From: Boothiomyces macroporosus
Taxonomy: Eukaryota; Chytridiomycota; Chytridiomycetes; Rhizophydiales; Terramycetaceae
Length of the DNA: 64,000 bases
NCBI GenBank assembly: GCA_027604185.1
Contig: JADGKB010000006.1
Coordinates: 1-64,000 of the forward strand
Direction of reading: 5' to 3'
Shown here: positions 9,829-22,747 of the stretch, piece by piece
How positions within the stretch are numbered: the first letter of the stretch is position 1
Layout of the letters: the number at the start of each line of letters is the position of its first letter
The notes under the pieces: model-generated
Seen by the model: the letters and a program-made list of their open reading frames with translations, nothing else
What the model was told of the DNA's origin: nothing
Database searches by the model: none
Translations under genes and position numbers: made by a program

Positions 9829-12536
9829 ATGACTATGAGTTTCACCGAACTCTTAAACAACACATTATCTCCAGGTAAGATTAATTAACCCAGTCGCCGC
9901 TACTCGTGAAGGAGCTCAGCAGCAGTTAGAAAACTATTCCAAAGAAAACTTTGTAATTAATTATTAAGTTAGCCGCAATTCATGGGAATGTTGTGCCAAG
10001 AATTAGGCAACGAAGGAATTCATCAGTCAATTAGACAGAGTGCCGGGTTGATGATGAAAAACGCAATTGAAGCCAAAGTAATTGTTTGCTAACCAGAACT
10101 TTGAGCGACAAAGGGAACTCTCTGAACGTTGGATGGGAGTGGATCAGAATACAAGGAACCAGATTAAAACAATGATTTTGCATTCGCTTGGATCTACTGA
10201 TGCTACAGTTGGAACTGTTGCTGGACAAATCGTTGCAGCAATCGCTAATATTGAATTGAACCTTGGGCAGTGGGGCGAACTGATTGGACTTTTATTGGAA
10301 AGAGTACAAAATGCTACTACATCGTTATCTAAAAAATCTGCACTACAATGTCTTGGGTTCATTTGCGAAGTTGTGCAGTCCGATATCTTGACCTCCCAAT
10401 CAAATGCAATCTTGACTGCTGTGGCTGATGGTGCTGCAAAGAAGGAAACGTAAATATTAATTGATCTAGTAATCCTCCAGAAGTAAGATTTACTGCTCTT
10501 CAAGCGCTTGCCAATTCTCTTACTTTTATCAGAGAAAACTTTAATAGAGAAGAAGAACGCAATTATGTTATGCAAATTGTTTGTGAAGCGACTCAAACCC
10601 CAGACTCTGCTGATGTCCAAGTTATGGGTTTTGAATGTCTGGTAAAGATTATTGCAATGTACTATGACTTTATGACTGTTTATATGCAAAAGGCATTGTA
10701 CGGGCTTACCTTGGTTGGAATGAGACACAACAACGAAAGGGTAGTATTGCAAGCTATTGAATTCTGGTCTACTATTTGCGAAATTGAATGCGATCGCAAC
10801 TATGCTATTCAAGATGTAATATAAATTAACCATAGGGAGATACGTCTATGCCTTGCTATCACTTTGCTATGGGTGCTGCTCCAGAGACTATTCCTGTATT
10901 ATTGCACATCATGACTACTCAAGAGGAGGATGAAGATGGTGACGAGTGGACTCCTTCTATGGCTGCTGCTACCTGTTTGCAATTGTTTGCAAGTGTTTGC
11001 GGATCCAACATTATTCAATATGTATTGCCATTTATCAAACAACATATCGTACACGAAAACTGGAGGTATAGAGACACTGCATGCATGGCTTTTGGTTCCA
11101 TTATTGATGGGCCAGAGCCACAGGAAATGTCTCAATTGGTTACTGAAGCGCTTCCGGTCTTACTACAACTGGTTAGTGACCAATCTCCAGTTGTTAAAGA
11201 TTCAGCAGCATGGACTTTGGGTAGAATTTGCGAAAATTTACTTGAAGTAATTCAGCCTCAGGAAATTCAAGCTATTGTAGATGCAGTTATTAGGGGATTG
11301 AATGACACACCAAAGATTGCTGGAAGTTGTGCATGGAGTATTACTTGTTTAGCTGAACAGTTGGGAACAAAGAATCACCAAGATGCAACCAGCTCACTCA
11401 GTCCATACTTTGAACCGCTAGTTGGTGCTTTGATGACTGCATCCCAAAAACCTGGAGTTGATACTAATTTCCAGCAATCGGCATTTGAAGCCATTTCAGT
11501 TCTGATTGAAAACAGTGCAAAAGATTGTTCACCTCTAATTGCGAATTTGTGCCAGATGACCGTAGACAGACTTGCTTATACTGTTACTCAGGTTGGTAAC
11601 TTGGTTGGAGACGATGAAAGACGTGCTTACTACCAAAACCAGGCTAATTTGTGCAGCATTTTGACTAGTATCATCCATTATGACCCTGTTCCTATTCGTG
11701 CTGGTGCTGATATTATTATGCAAAATCTTTTGGTTGTTATCAGCAATGCTCATAAAGATTCTACAGTCAAGGAAGAAGCATTTGTTGCAATTGGTGCCGT
11801 TGCCAGCGCTGTTGAAGGAGACTTTTTACGCTACATGGATTCTCTGATGCCGTTTATTTTGGCTGCTTTAACCAATTATGAAGACTACACTGTCTGCTCT
11901 ATTGTTTTGGGTGTCTTGGGAGATGTTTGCAGAGCATTGGGTGATTCAATCTTGAGCTACTGTGAACCGCTAATCAATTCTATTGGTCAACTATTAAGCT
12001 ATCCTAATCTTCACCGCAAAGTCCGTCCATCATGTCTTTCTGCAATAGGTGATCTTAGTTTGGCAATCGGTGGTAAATTTGAAGTTTATGTTCATCCTGC
12101 GATGGGAATTATTGGAGATATTTCCAACCAGTTAATGTATATTCCTCAGGTAATTTTATCTTTATTCTAGTTTACTCAAGAACAATATGATTATGTCGTT
12201 GAAACCAGAGAAGCTATTGCTGAGGCTTATGTTGGTATCTGCCAAGGGTTGAAGCAAGCTGAAAAGGGGGCTTTGCTAGTAAACTATGCTAATCAAATAT
12301 TTGGATTCTTGGAAGTTGCAACCCAAGAAGCTGAAAAGAGCGAATCATATGTCAAGATTATGATGGGTTTGCTTGGAGATTTGGCAGATACTATTCCGCC
12401 TGGTCACTTGAAAGCATTCTTTGGGGCTCCATGGGTTGCGCAATTTATCAAGGATGTCAAAACTGACCGTCACTGCAACCCTGAAACCAAGAACTATGCC
12501 CGCTGGACCAGAGAACTTATCCGAAGACAACTTTAA
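9829..12536 (+). CDS. KAP95: Importin subunit beta-1 (karyopherin Kap95)
   Basis: 862 aa after six introns: 9875-9893 (19), 9953-9972 (20), 10078-10096 (19), 10450-10469 (20), 10816-10835 (20), 12150-12170 (21). Length matches yeast Kap95 (861 aa). HEAT-repeat helices run through the protein, with the acidic EEDEDGDEWTPSMAAATCL loop of HEAT 8 that contacts importin alpha, and RYRDTACMAFGSI just after. The end YARWTRELIRRQL is typical. It carries importin alpha-bound cargo through nuclear pores and releases it on RanGTP. Confidence 0.95.
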
Positions 12537-12863
12537 TATTTTTGCATACCCTTTACCTCTTCCCTCCTCATTCTTTATTCTCTTTGGCAAAAATAATTTC
12601 CTGAATAAAAATATGTTTTTTAACATTTTAATGTTTGGTTATCTGTTGTACTGTTTGGTTATCTATTGGTCTCAAGATACTGCTGGTAAGTTTGGGCTGT
12701 AGTCGCTGGTAGATGGATCCATCTCAAACTGACAGAATATTCCAAATTTATCCATTCCAACTAGTCTGTCATCCCATGGCAAGACCAAATAGTCGCAAGA
12801 ATTGTCTATTTTCCCTTTCATTTAAGTGTAATTCACCAGCCACACATAATTTAAACTTTTTAA
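12537..12863. other. Intergenic, 327 bp
   Basis: 3' region of the importin gene (T-rich) and promoter of ERG7; no gene or repeat seen. Confidence 0.5.
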
Positions 12864-15026
12864 ATGCAATCAACAAACCTGAATTACTGGCGATTAAAAG
12901 TAGACCATGGAAGGCAGACTTGGCACTACCTCGAAACAGAAAAGGAACGCAAGGAAACCCCACAGTCAGATATAGATCGGTACTGGCTTGGTCTTAAAAC
13001 CTCAATGAAACAGCTGTCAAAACCCAAAACTCCTCTTGAATCTGCACGCAACGGGTTATTATTTTATCAGCATTTACAAACACAAGATGGACATTTTGCG
13101 GGCGAATACGGCGGTCCAATGTTTTTGATTCCTGGACTGGTTATCGTAATGTACATTACTAAAACACCGTTTCCGCCTGGATACCGCGCTGAAATTGCTA
13201 GATATTTGGTAAACATGGCACACAAGGAGGATGGTGGATGGGGAATACACACAGAAGGTGAATCGACTGTTTTTGGGACTAGCTTGAATTATGTCGCGTT
13301 AAGGTTGTTGGGCTACCCTGCTGACCATCCTGTTTGTACAAAAGCGAGAAATACACTATGGAAGCTTGGAGGTTCAACCGGGGTACCTACTTGGGGCAAG
13401 TTTTGGCTATCGGTTATTGGGTTGTATGAATGGGAAGGACAGAATCCAATTCCACCGGAATTATGGATCCTTCCGTATTTCGCACCGGTTCATGCTGGGC
13501 GAATGTGGTGTCATACCAGAATGGTGTACCTGCCAATGTCGTACCTTTATAGCAAACGGTATGTTGCCCCAATTGATGATTTAATTCTGTCGCTAAGACA
13601 AGAAATTTATGTTGAAGAATACTCTGAAATCAACTGGTCAGCACAGAGGGACAATGTTGCTGTAAAAGAACTGTATGCACCTTCTTCACCGATCTTGAAT
13701 TTTGTCAATGGAGTGTTGAACATTTACGAAAAGCTGCCAAATGGGTTTATCAGAAAGACTGCTGTGGATGAGGCACTTCGTCAAATTAGGTTTGAAGATG
13801 AAAACACATTGTTTTTGGACATTGGGCCTGTCAACAAGATGATGAATATGTTGATTGTGTATATTGAAGATGGTCCTGACTCTGAGACTTTCAAGAAGCA
13901 TGTTGATAGAGTGCCAGACTTTATGTGGATGAGTGGTGAAGGAATGATGATGAATGGCACCAATGGCTCTCAACTGTGGGATACCGCATTTGCAGTACAA
14001 GCAGCACTTGAAGGCGATTTGGTAAATGAGCCAGAGTTTAAAAAGATGATTATTCATTCGCTAGAGTTTTTGGACGACATGCAGGTAGATTTCATTTAAT
14101 CTAGATCCGAGAGAATATCCGAAATGCAGCAGAGTGCTATAGACACGAAAGGAAAGGGGCTTGGCCGTTTTCTACCAGAGATCAAGGGTATACAGTGTCA
14201 GACTGTACTGCAGAAGGTTTAAAGTCAGTGTTACTGTTACAGAAACTTTCGTATGCTGATTACTAACTCTAGATTCACACCAAAGTTGGTTGGCAAAGAA
14301 CGACTGTGTGATGCCGTGAATGTATTATTGACCATGCAAAATGCTGATGGTGGGTTTGCAAGCTATGAGCTGCAAAGAGGTCCAGAATGGCTAGAATTGT
14401 TCAACCCTGCTCAAGTGTTTGGCAAGATTATGGTCGAATACAGTTATCCAGAGTGCACAACTGCTGCTCTGCTTGGATTGACTACCTTTAAAAAACTGTA
14501 TCCAAACCATCGAACAGCCGAGATTCAACAGACTATAGACAGAGCCATTCAGTTTATTTTGAAATCGCAAAAAGAAGACGGCTCATGGTACGGAAGCTGG
14601 GGAATCTGCTTCACTTATGCAATGTTTTTCGCCATGGAGAGTTTATCTAGCGTCGGCCAAACTGTAAAGCAAGAACATATCCGTCGCGCATGTGAATTCC
14701 TCGTTTCTAAACAAATGGCAGATGGTGGCTGGGGTGAAAGCTACAAGTCTTGTGAAACTGGCGAGTGGCATAATCTTCCTACTTCACAAGTTGTGCAAAC
14801 TTCATGGGCACTTTTGGCATTAATGGCTGCAAAATATGACAACAAGCAAGTAATCAAGAAGGGCATTCAACTTATTATGAACAGGCAACAGGGTAATGGT
14901 GAGTGGCTGCAGGAGAATATTGAAGGTGTGTTCAACAAAAACTGCATGATATCATACCCAAACTACAAATTTGCGTTCCCTATCTGGGCATTATCAAGGT
15001 ACTCCAAGATTTATGGTAACGAATAA
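12864..15026 (+). CDS. ERG7: Lanosterol synthase (oxidosqualene cyclase)
   Basis: 706 aa; introns 14085-14104 (20) and 14251-14272 (22). N-terminal [18 protein letters not shown] matches fungal Erg7. QW repeats are visible ([27 protein letters not shown]). The catalytic acid is in VSDCTAEG, and [18 protein letters not shown] is conserved. It converts 2,3-oxidosqualene to lanosterol at ER or lipid droplets. The first splice gives [13 protein letters not shown], the second LLLQKLS-FTPKLVG. Convergent with the next gene, 19 bp between stop codons. Confidence 0.94.
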
Positions 15027-15045
15027 ACATGTTCTTTATTCTGAT

Positions 15046-16874
15046 CTAAAATGGTTTAGAAATTAAAGGGGGTTGATCTTCTACTTCTATCTTTGCAGTT
15101 TCCAACCCAGTGCTTTCATGTTTTTGAAATTCTATAACTGGTGGTTGCGTGATTTCTTGTTGACTCATCAAATCAGCGTATGGAGACTGTGGAGGCGAAA
15201 TAATAGGAAGTTGCCCAATTTCTGCAGATATTGGTTGAACGTGTTGATACGGCGAAACCTGGCTGATTCTTGAGTTTGAATTTTGGCTGCCGTGTGGGGA
15301 ATCGTTTCCTACCGGTGTCTGAGGTGAGGGAACATAAGAGAGCCTTTGAGGAGAATAATTGTTTACACCTTGATTTGGAGATTCTTGAAATGCAATTGGG
15401 CTGCTTGCAAATGAAGACGATACGGTTTGTGTTGGGGACATGATTGGTTGAATTGGACTACTAGAGAATTGGGTGTATTGATCATAACCTGCTGTGCTTA
15501 ATCGGTTTTGGTTCTGATAAATGGAAGGGTTCTGCAAATAAGCATCTGGCGAAGCGACGTTTGTTTGGTAAACAGGTTGCATAGGTAAAGCGTTAACTGG
15601 TTGCTGAATCCCTTGCGTTGGGACAGAATTAGTTTGATAAGGTGCAGTTTGTAGTACAGTTTGCGGTGCAGTCTGTAGTGCAGTTCCATATGGCAGGTTG
15701 GCTGGAGCAGTGTTTGGATACACTGGCTGAGGATATGAAGATTGCCCAAGTGGTTGTGGAGATACCTGATTGTTTTGGAAGCCATAGTTTGGGAATTGCT
15801 TTTTGCGTTGATTGTTTCTATAAAAAGCAAAGCCAATAATTGCCAACACCAATATTATTCCACCCGCGATAACTATATAAACTAGATTTCCAACACCGGA
15901 TGTACTTGGCAATGGAGTTTGATCACTGAATTGAAAATTCTGAGAATTGTAAGTAGGCATTTGCAGAATGGCTGGTGGTACCGTTCCTTCAAAGTGGTTA
16001 TGGCTAAGGTCAAGAGCTGTCAATTGCTTCAGATTTGCAATTTCTGGAGGAATACTGCCAGATAAATCGTTATGATCCAAATAAAGAGTCTGGAGGTTGC
16101 TCAAATATTGAATGTCAGATGTAACAGGGCCTGAAATATTGCAATTGGAAAGCGAAAGGTACTCTAAATGAACTAGGCGAGTGATATCTGGAAAAACTGT
16201 CCCAGGCATTACTGTATTGTCCAATATAATGTCGTACAAGCTAGTCATGCCCAACAGCCAGGTTGGGAATGAGCTTTGTTGAAAATTGTTGAATCCAAGA
16301 TACAAGTAATTCATATTTGTCAAAGCACTAAGGTCTGGAATGGCGCCTGTCAATTTGTTTGACATTACATTGAGGTAAAACAATTGGGGTAAAGTGGATA
16401 GGTCTGGTAGTCTACCACTGAGATTATTGCTGTGCAAATTCAAGCTTTTCAGTTGGGTAAGTCCGGTAATCCAAGTTGGAAAACTGTCAGTCACTTTTGC
16501 ACCAAAAACACCTCTAAAGTTAGCAACAATTACAGATATGCAAGATTGGTCAAACTGCCAAGGTTGGGAAGCGGATTGGCTGGAAAGGGATTGTCAGAAA
16601 GGTTAAGATGCACCAAGTTTGTTAATTGAGTCAGTTGGGATGGAATAATACCAGTCATTCCACTGTGATTCAAGTACAAATGTGTAATGTGTCCGCTGGC
16701 ATCGCAGTACACCTTGTCGTTGTCACAGCATTGTATGTTTCCCGGGTACTGTAATGCTTTTGCAATGGTGTTTGTTAATAGCTGGCAGTCACTGGAGTTG
16801 GTATTGCTTGCCATTAATTGTTCAAATCTCCAGTGCGCTTTTTGGGCGAAGCGTGGATCAGGATCTCGGTACAT
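15046..16874 (-). CDS. LRR single-pass membrane protein 2
   Basis: 602 aa from 16874, or 582 aa if translation starts at 16814 (MASNTNSSDC), which matches its paralogues. Intron 16514-16533 (20 nt, phase 2). Order: DCQLL...CC cap, about nine LRRs, span near GNLVYIVIAGGIILVLAI, then RKK and a Gln/Pro/Ser-rich tail of over 200 aa. The tail holds QLPIISPPQSPYADLM and two QPP motifs (QPPVI, QPPLI). No classical signal peptide with either start. Probable surface sensor by architecture. Confidence 0.82.
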
Positions 16875-16942
16875 GAAAGAGTTGGCTTACTGGTGAATGA
16901 CTCATGTAAAGTGTCTAATCAATGCACAAGGCCATTTTTATT

Positions 16943-18696
16943 CTATTCGATTCTATAGTCGAGGAGTATTGGAGGTTGAAGACAATCTCTTTCTTCAATT
17001 TGAGTAGGAGCATTGAATGGGGCGAGAATAGGCGGTTGAAACTCAATCTCGTCTTGAAGATCAGTAGGAATTTTCATTACAGGCGGCTGCAATACTTGTT
17101 CAATCATGATTGGTGATGTTGGATAGTTGTCAAACATTGGAGCTGCTGGATAGTTGTCAAACATTGGAGCTGCTGGATAGTTGTCAAACATTGGAGTTGC
17201 TGTGGAACTAAAAGTCTTTTGATCAATTGGAATTCTAGGATACAATGTTCCAGTGCTCTTTCTGCCTAGGGTTGTACCCCTGCCATGGTAACCGAGATTA
17301 CGGGACATGACTTCACTTGAACTGCCAGATTGTACATTTAACTTACGTGTCAAGCCTTGAGTTTCCTGAGAGCTTACAACAGATTCCCCGTTCCTTTGCG
17401 AAAGTGAAGGTGCATGGGATAATTCTGTTTCTTGGAATGACTGAGCAGAGAAAGATGCATCTCTGGCCAAATCTGCTGGCGAATTGGTGTTGTAAAAGTA
17501 TATTGGATCCAGTGGAATGTTTCCTACAGAATCAAGAGCGTTCCCAGGAATATTGTGACTTTGCGGAGAGCTTTTAGGGACATTTTTGAAGCTATTTGGA
17601 GGGCTTAATGGAGGTTGTTGATTATAAAAGTCATTCTTGTTGCTTTGAGCTCTCTTCTTTCTTCGCAGATAGTAGATATACCCACCTGTAGCAGTCAAAA
17701 TTGTAACCACGACCGCAGATACTGCACAAGCTATTGGAAGGTAGTTGCTTGAATTTGGTGGAGGAGGGTGTGTTTGATTGTTTACAGGAGAGACATTTGA
17801 TGGTGACGGATCAATTACAAACGTTGATGAGTTGTAATGCGGCATTTGACGAATTCCTGGAGGATAATTTCCATTCAGTTCATTCCCTGTGAGATTCAAG
17901 TTTGTCATATTCACTAAATTGACGATTTCTGGAGGAACTGAACCAGTCAAATGGTTTCCAGCCAAATATAATTGCTGCAAGTTGATCAATTGGCCTATAT
18001 CCGAAGTAATGCTTCCTGTAAGCCCACAATTGTTCAGCTCAAGTATCTTGAGGTTGGGGAGCGCTGTGATAAAAGGAAACAATTGGGAAGAGAGATCAAT
18101 GTTGTCCAACACAAGCTTCCATAGTGAGGGAGCATAAGTTAACCAACCAGGAAATCCTGTTGCCTTGATGGGATTATCCTGCGCGAGAAATATTTGCATT
18201 GTTTTAGCGGTATTGGATGATATATCAGGGAAACTCGTAAACTGGTTATTTGAAATATCAATCTTTGCCAATTGGTTGTTTGAATTTGTAATCCCCTCCA
18301 AGCTGGCTAGCTTGTTGTTATCAACTTTCAAGATTACCAACAAATTCGATGTGATGAGGGGAAATTCGCCATAGATGTTGGTGTTTGATAATTGACTAGT
18401 ATCAGTAAGATTTACATTTGGCGGAGTAGGTTCAAGTTGGAGATATTGGGGAACACCTGAGGTTTGAATGGATTGTTTGCCAAATTTAACGTTTGCAAAG
18501 CTTCCAATTGGTTGATTTCAGAAGGAATAGTCCCCGCCAAATTGTAGTTTGGAAACACCACGTCTGTTATTCCAACATCAGGAATGCAAGTGGTCGTAAC
18601 GTTACAACAATTGCTAGGTCCTTGGTAGCCCATAGCAGGCAAGATGGTTTTAAACAAGAGATTGCAGTCAGATTGCACTATTGGCGTTAGTGACAT
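16943..18696 (-). CDS. LRR single-pass membrane protein 3
   Basis: 577 aa; intron 18396-18415 (20 nt, phase 2), same site as paralogues. Cap DCNLL...CC, LRRs, Pro-rich stalk (HPPPPNSSN), span LPIACAVSAVVVTILTATGG, then LRRKKR. The long tail contains three PMFDNYP repeats and three QPP motifs (QPPVM, QPPIL, QPPIL), more than any relative. Its LRR region is the most diverged of the array, with short degenerate repeats after the intron. No signal peptide. Confidence 0.82.
17119..17202. repeat. 27-bp tandem repeat, three copies, coding
   Basis: Encodes three copies of a nine-residue unit around MFDNYPAAP in the tail of LRR protein 3. Copies are nearly identical, indicating recent expansion. Confidence 0.8.
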
Positions 18697-18858
18697 TTAA
18701 AACTCTAAAATAATCGTGCAACTTCAAGTTGGGTGTTTTGTGCCTTTTGTAACTCGTACAATAGTCACAACTAGCGAATCTTCTGGATAGAAAAAACTCT
18801 GTTGGCAGAACAAAGCAGAGGCTTTACATCGCTTAATCTGAATTAGAGTAAACCGAGT

Positions 18859-18916
18859 GGAAATCGCGTCTAATTTCTAGTTGTTACGAGAAAGGGGAAA
18901 TCGCGTCTAATTTCTA
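18859..18916. repeat. Perfect 21-bp direct repeat between LRR genes 3 and 4
   Basis: Copies at 18859-18879 and 18896-18916, containing gaaatcgcgtctaatttct, 37 bp apart. It lies between the start of LRR gene 3 (18696) and the end of LRR gene 4 (18939), so it may act in the promoter of gene 3. Confidence 0.6.
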
Positions 18917-18938
18917 ATGGATTTATTCTGTAACCAAT

Positions 18939-20698
18939 TTAAAACAATAATGGAGGCTGGCTATCTATTTCTATCTCTTCTTTCTTTGACACTGGACCGT
19001 TTGAGTCATTTCTTGCTAAAACAGGAGGCTGTAGGTGATCTGGTTGAAGCAAAAGATCAGCAAATGGAGACTGTACTGCTGAGAGAACGGGTAATTCGGC
19101 TTTACTGGTAGAAAGACTTTGGTGATTTGAATATGGAGAATTCAAGTTAACACTTTGGTATGAAGTATTTGTTACGACCAATGTTTGTTCTGGCGAGGAA
19201 CCAGGAGAGTGTCTTTGGGGAGAATATTTCTCTGTTAAGGGGGAATCTTGGGCTCCCAAAAATTGCGCGTTTGGATACTGTTGTTGCAAAGTTTGTTCCA
19301 CTTGTCCATTAGAATACACTTGCATTTGAGCGGGATGGTATTGGGCACTTTGAATGTATTGATTAGGATGACCTTGGGGAGTTGAATAAGGTTGATCAAA
19401 TGCTGTTCCTCGATTCAATTCTGGAGGCTGCTGTTGTGCAAACATTTGCGGTGGGGTTTGAATGAAAGGTTGAGGCTGCACTTGATTGAAAGGCGGAGAT
19501 TGGGGTTGGTTAACAATTTGTGGCTGCCCTTGGTTATAGCTGTCTTTTTGCGCATTGCTTTTAGTCTTTTTCATTTTCAACGAATATAGATAAAACCCAG
19601 CACCAGCTATTCCCAGAATTACCACAACTACCACCGCAATGATAATATACATTGATCCACTGCCACCACCTGCAGATACAGGAGGAACACCTGTAGATAC
19701 AGGTGGAACAGATTGGTTGGCAAACAAGAAATTATTTGGGTCATAATTCTTCATTTGCTTGATTGCCAAAGGGACAGTTGGATCAAGTTCATTATTACTG
19801 AGGTCTAAATAAGACAAATCTGCAATAAGGGAAATCTCTTGCGGAATTGGCCCAGTTAGTTGATTGTGATCCAAATACAGAGTTTGCAAGTTCTTTAAAT
19901 ACTGAATATCCAAAGTAATGTTGCCAGTAACGTTGCAGTAGGACAGAGATAGAACTTGAAGACCTACCAACTTTGAAATACCAGGGAAAATTGGCCCAGG
20001 CATATAGCTGGAATCTAGATACAGTTCAATCAAGTTTGACATTTGAAATATCCACTTTGGGAAAGAATCTTGCTCAAAGTTGTTGCCGTGCAGCAGCAGA
20101 TACTGCAATTTTGAAAAGCTACTAAAGTCCGGGATGGTGCCAGCAAGCTTGTTGTTTCCGGCGTTAAAGTAGAACAAGTTTGACAAAGAACCAAGGTCTG
20201 GTATGCTACCGCGCAATTTGTTTGATGACAGGTTGATAAAAGCCAAAGATGGCACGTTTGAAATCCACGATGGAAATTTACCAGACAGACCAGCACTAAA
20301 CGCATCCCTTAATTAGAACAAGATTACAATATTTGAAGACTCTTGAGGGAAGTCAAATCCGGTAAATTGGAAGAAGATAACGGATTGTCAGACACATTCA
20401 AGTGCACTAAGTTGGAGAGTTGTGAAATTTGTGGCGGTATAGTTCCGGTTAACTGACTGCTGTTTAAATACAACTTTGTAATGCTGTTGCTTTTGTCGCA
20501 GACAACAATATTATTGTCGCAACACTGACCAGGACCTTTGTAGTTCAGTGAGGAAAATATGGCGCTGGAAAGTAATTGACAATCCTGCGAAGTTGTGTTG
20601 CTTGCCATGATGCTTTTTGGGGAAAGATTCTTGCGACTCTGGGCGTAGTCTTTGTGTTTGATTCTGGGGTCCTTGACTATTAAAAGGTTGGATTTCAA
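18939..20698 (-). CDS. LRR single-pass membrane protein 4
   Basis: 579 aa from 20698 or 549 aa from 20608 (MASNTTSQDC, preferred by comparison with paralogues). Intron 20308-20327 (20 nt, phase 2). Cap DCQLL...CC, LRRs, span SMYIIIAVVVVVILGIAGAG, then KMKK and a Gln/Pro-rich tail. The tail carries ELPVLSAVQSPFADLL, closely matching QLPIISPPQSPYADLM of protein 2, and ends with QPPVL and a terminal QPPLLF. No signal peptide. Confidence 0.82.
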
Positions 20699-20897
20699 GA
20701 CTGGTCATTTAATTGTTTCATCAACATCCTAAGCGTTGGTGTGGTAAACTCAAAGAACGCTGCAGTTCTCAGTCCCGCCCAGAGCATTACTAGAGGCTAT
20801 AACCCCTGCTTCCAAAGTTCGATACCAAATGAAACGCGAAAGAGTTGAAAAAGTATTTAGAAATCTAATAGCTCTTTATTGGGAATAACGTCGTGGT

Positions 20898-22435
20898 CTA
20901 TTTAAGCCAAGGCTCAGTTGCATTATTGCCTGGTACAGATCGAGGTTGGTTATTTTGCGGTGAAAGTTCCAGAGCAGACGTGTATCCATATTGCGCATTA
21001 ACTTGAATAGGGAGTTGCGCTACTGGTGGTGTTTGAGGAGCGTACTGTGATGGAGGGAAGGATTGTACCGGACTTGGGTACTGTTGGCCATAAGTTTGAG
21101 GAGATTGGGAATAGACAGAAGATTGCTGAGGACTATAGTTTGATCCAACTGGAGATTGAGAAGGAATTTGAAATTGAGCAGCTTGTGGTGAATATTGGTA
21201 TCCCTGTTGAACAGGTACAGAGGATGGCTGATTGCCAAATTGAGTTTGATTAAGTTGGTTGGCAAGCTGAGGTTGATTTGCTGCATTTGGGAATACTGCT
21301 TGAGTTGAATACTGAGGCTGATTTGCTTGGTTTACAAACTGGGTTGAATTTAGTTGATTTCCCCCTTGGGCTTGATCATGCTGATAGCTGTTAAATTGGT
21401 TTTGTTGGAACTGCGGTTTAGGCTGATTCCCAGTTGATGACTTCTTTTTGGAATTGTACAAAAAGAATGCAGCACCAGCAATTGCCAGTACAACAACAGC
21501 CGCAACGACTATAACAATGTACAGGGACGCGCCTTTAAGCGCTGAGCTCGAACTGCCACCTCCAGAGTTTCCCAAAGATGTTCCATTACTCGCACTTGAA
21601 CCTCCAGAGTTTAGCGGAGTTTGCCCGTCAAAGAAAAAGTTGTTTGGGCTGTAATTAGGCAGAGATTTAATACTTTGTGGAACAACCGGATCTAAATGAT
21701 TGCTACTCAAATCCAGAGAAACCAGTTGAGAAAGTTTACCAATTTCTGATGGAATCGCACCAGTCAATTGATTATGATCGAGGTACAGGTTGGTCATACC
21801 AGTCAAAGTTTGTATATCCGGTGTGATTTCACCAGTGATTCCGCAGAATGACGCAGAGAAAAACGTCAAGCCTGAAAGTTTAGTAATGCTTGGGAATACA
21901 GGGCCAGGTAAAGTACTGTTATCCAAGATAACTTCTTGCAGATTCGGCATGTTGAAAATCCAATTTGGGAAGCTATCTTGAGCAAAGTTGTTGTATCCAA
22001 TAAACATTGTCTCTAGGGCAGTCAAGCTGGATAAATCAGCGTAGGGTCCATACATGTTGTTGAAATCCAAATTCAAATAGGTTAATCCAGATAGACTAGC
22101 TATCCAAGAGGGGAAACCTCCAGTCAACTGAGCCTTTTTTGCGCTTCTAATGTCAGAATCATTTACAAGACGTGTAAATTTGATAAACCACCAAGATTTG
22201 GCAATGGTCCTGGCTGGAACTGGTTTTCGGTTAAATTCAACGTGTACAACTGAGTCAACTGTCCGATTTCCTTTGGAATGATGCCAGTAGCTGACGAACT
22301 GTTTACTCTTAAACCGATAATGTTTCCACTTGTATCGCAAAGTACAATTTTACCATCGCAACAAGTGACGCCGGTTAATTTCATTGCCGGGAGGATAGTG
22401 TTTGTTAACAAGGTGCAATCGCTCGAGTTGGACAT
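20898..22435 (-). CDS. LRR single-pass membrane protein 5
   Basis: 505 aa from ATG 22435; intron 22147-22166 (20 nt, phase 2). Begins MSNSSDCTLL, then the CC pair, about nine LRRs, span ASLYIVIVVAAVVVLAIAG, then SKKKS and a tail of Asn/Gln repeats (NQPQYSTQ, NQPQLANQ). It lacks the QPP motifs but keeps TPPVAQLPIQ. It heads the array of four same-strand genes (15046-22435). Confidence 0.82.
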
Positions 22436-22747
22436 TCTATTTTCGAGACAGTGGTGAATACATCACCACTTTTTTAATGGACTGGTGCGGGTCCTCCTTT
22501 GTTGGCTCAAAGAGTAAAATGCCGAATTGATACTTTGAACTGACTGTATTGTAGCACAATCTCGGCTGGTTGAATGTAGCACGTTATGCTGCTCTTGTCT
22601 GCATTGACTCTTGCATCTGCATCACGTCTGCATATGGACTACATCATTAATAATGGAAACTGCTTATTAGACGCGAGTGCATTAATTCAGACTATCGAAT
22701 ACTTGATTTTAGCAAGGCAACCACAAAGCGAGATGTCAAATAAGAAT
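22436..22747. other. Intergenic, 312 bp
   Basis: Upstream region of LRR gene 5 and 3' side of the lipase gene. A plus-strand frame from 22586 begins like a signal peptide but runs into the antisense of the lipase; not accepted. Confidence 0.4.

Noticed and set aside
6120..17202. Regularly spaced repeats that might suggest a CRISPR array
   Set aside because: They are coding repeats or minisatellites in a eukaryotic genome; units are adjacent without unique spacers.
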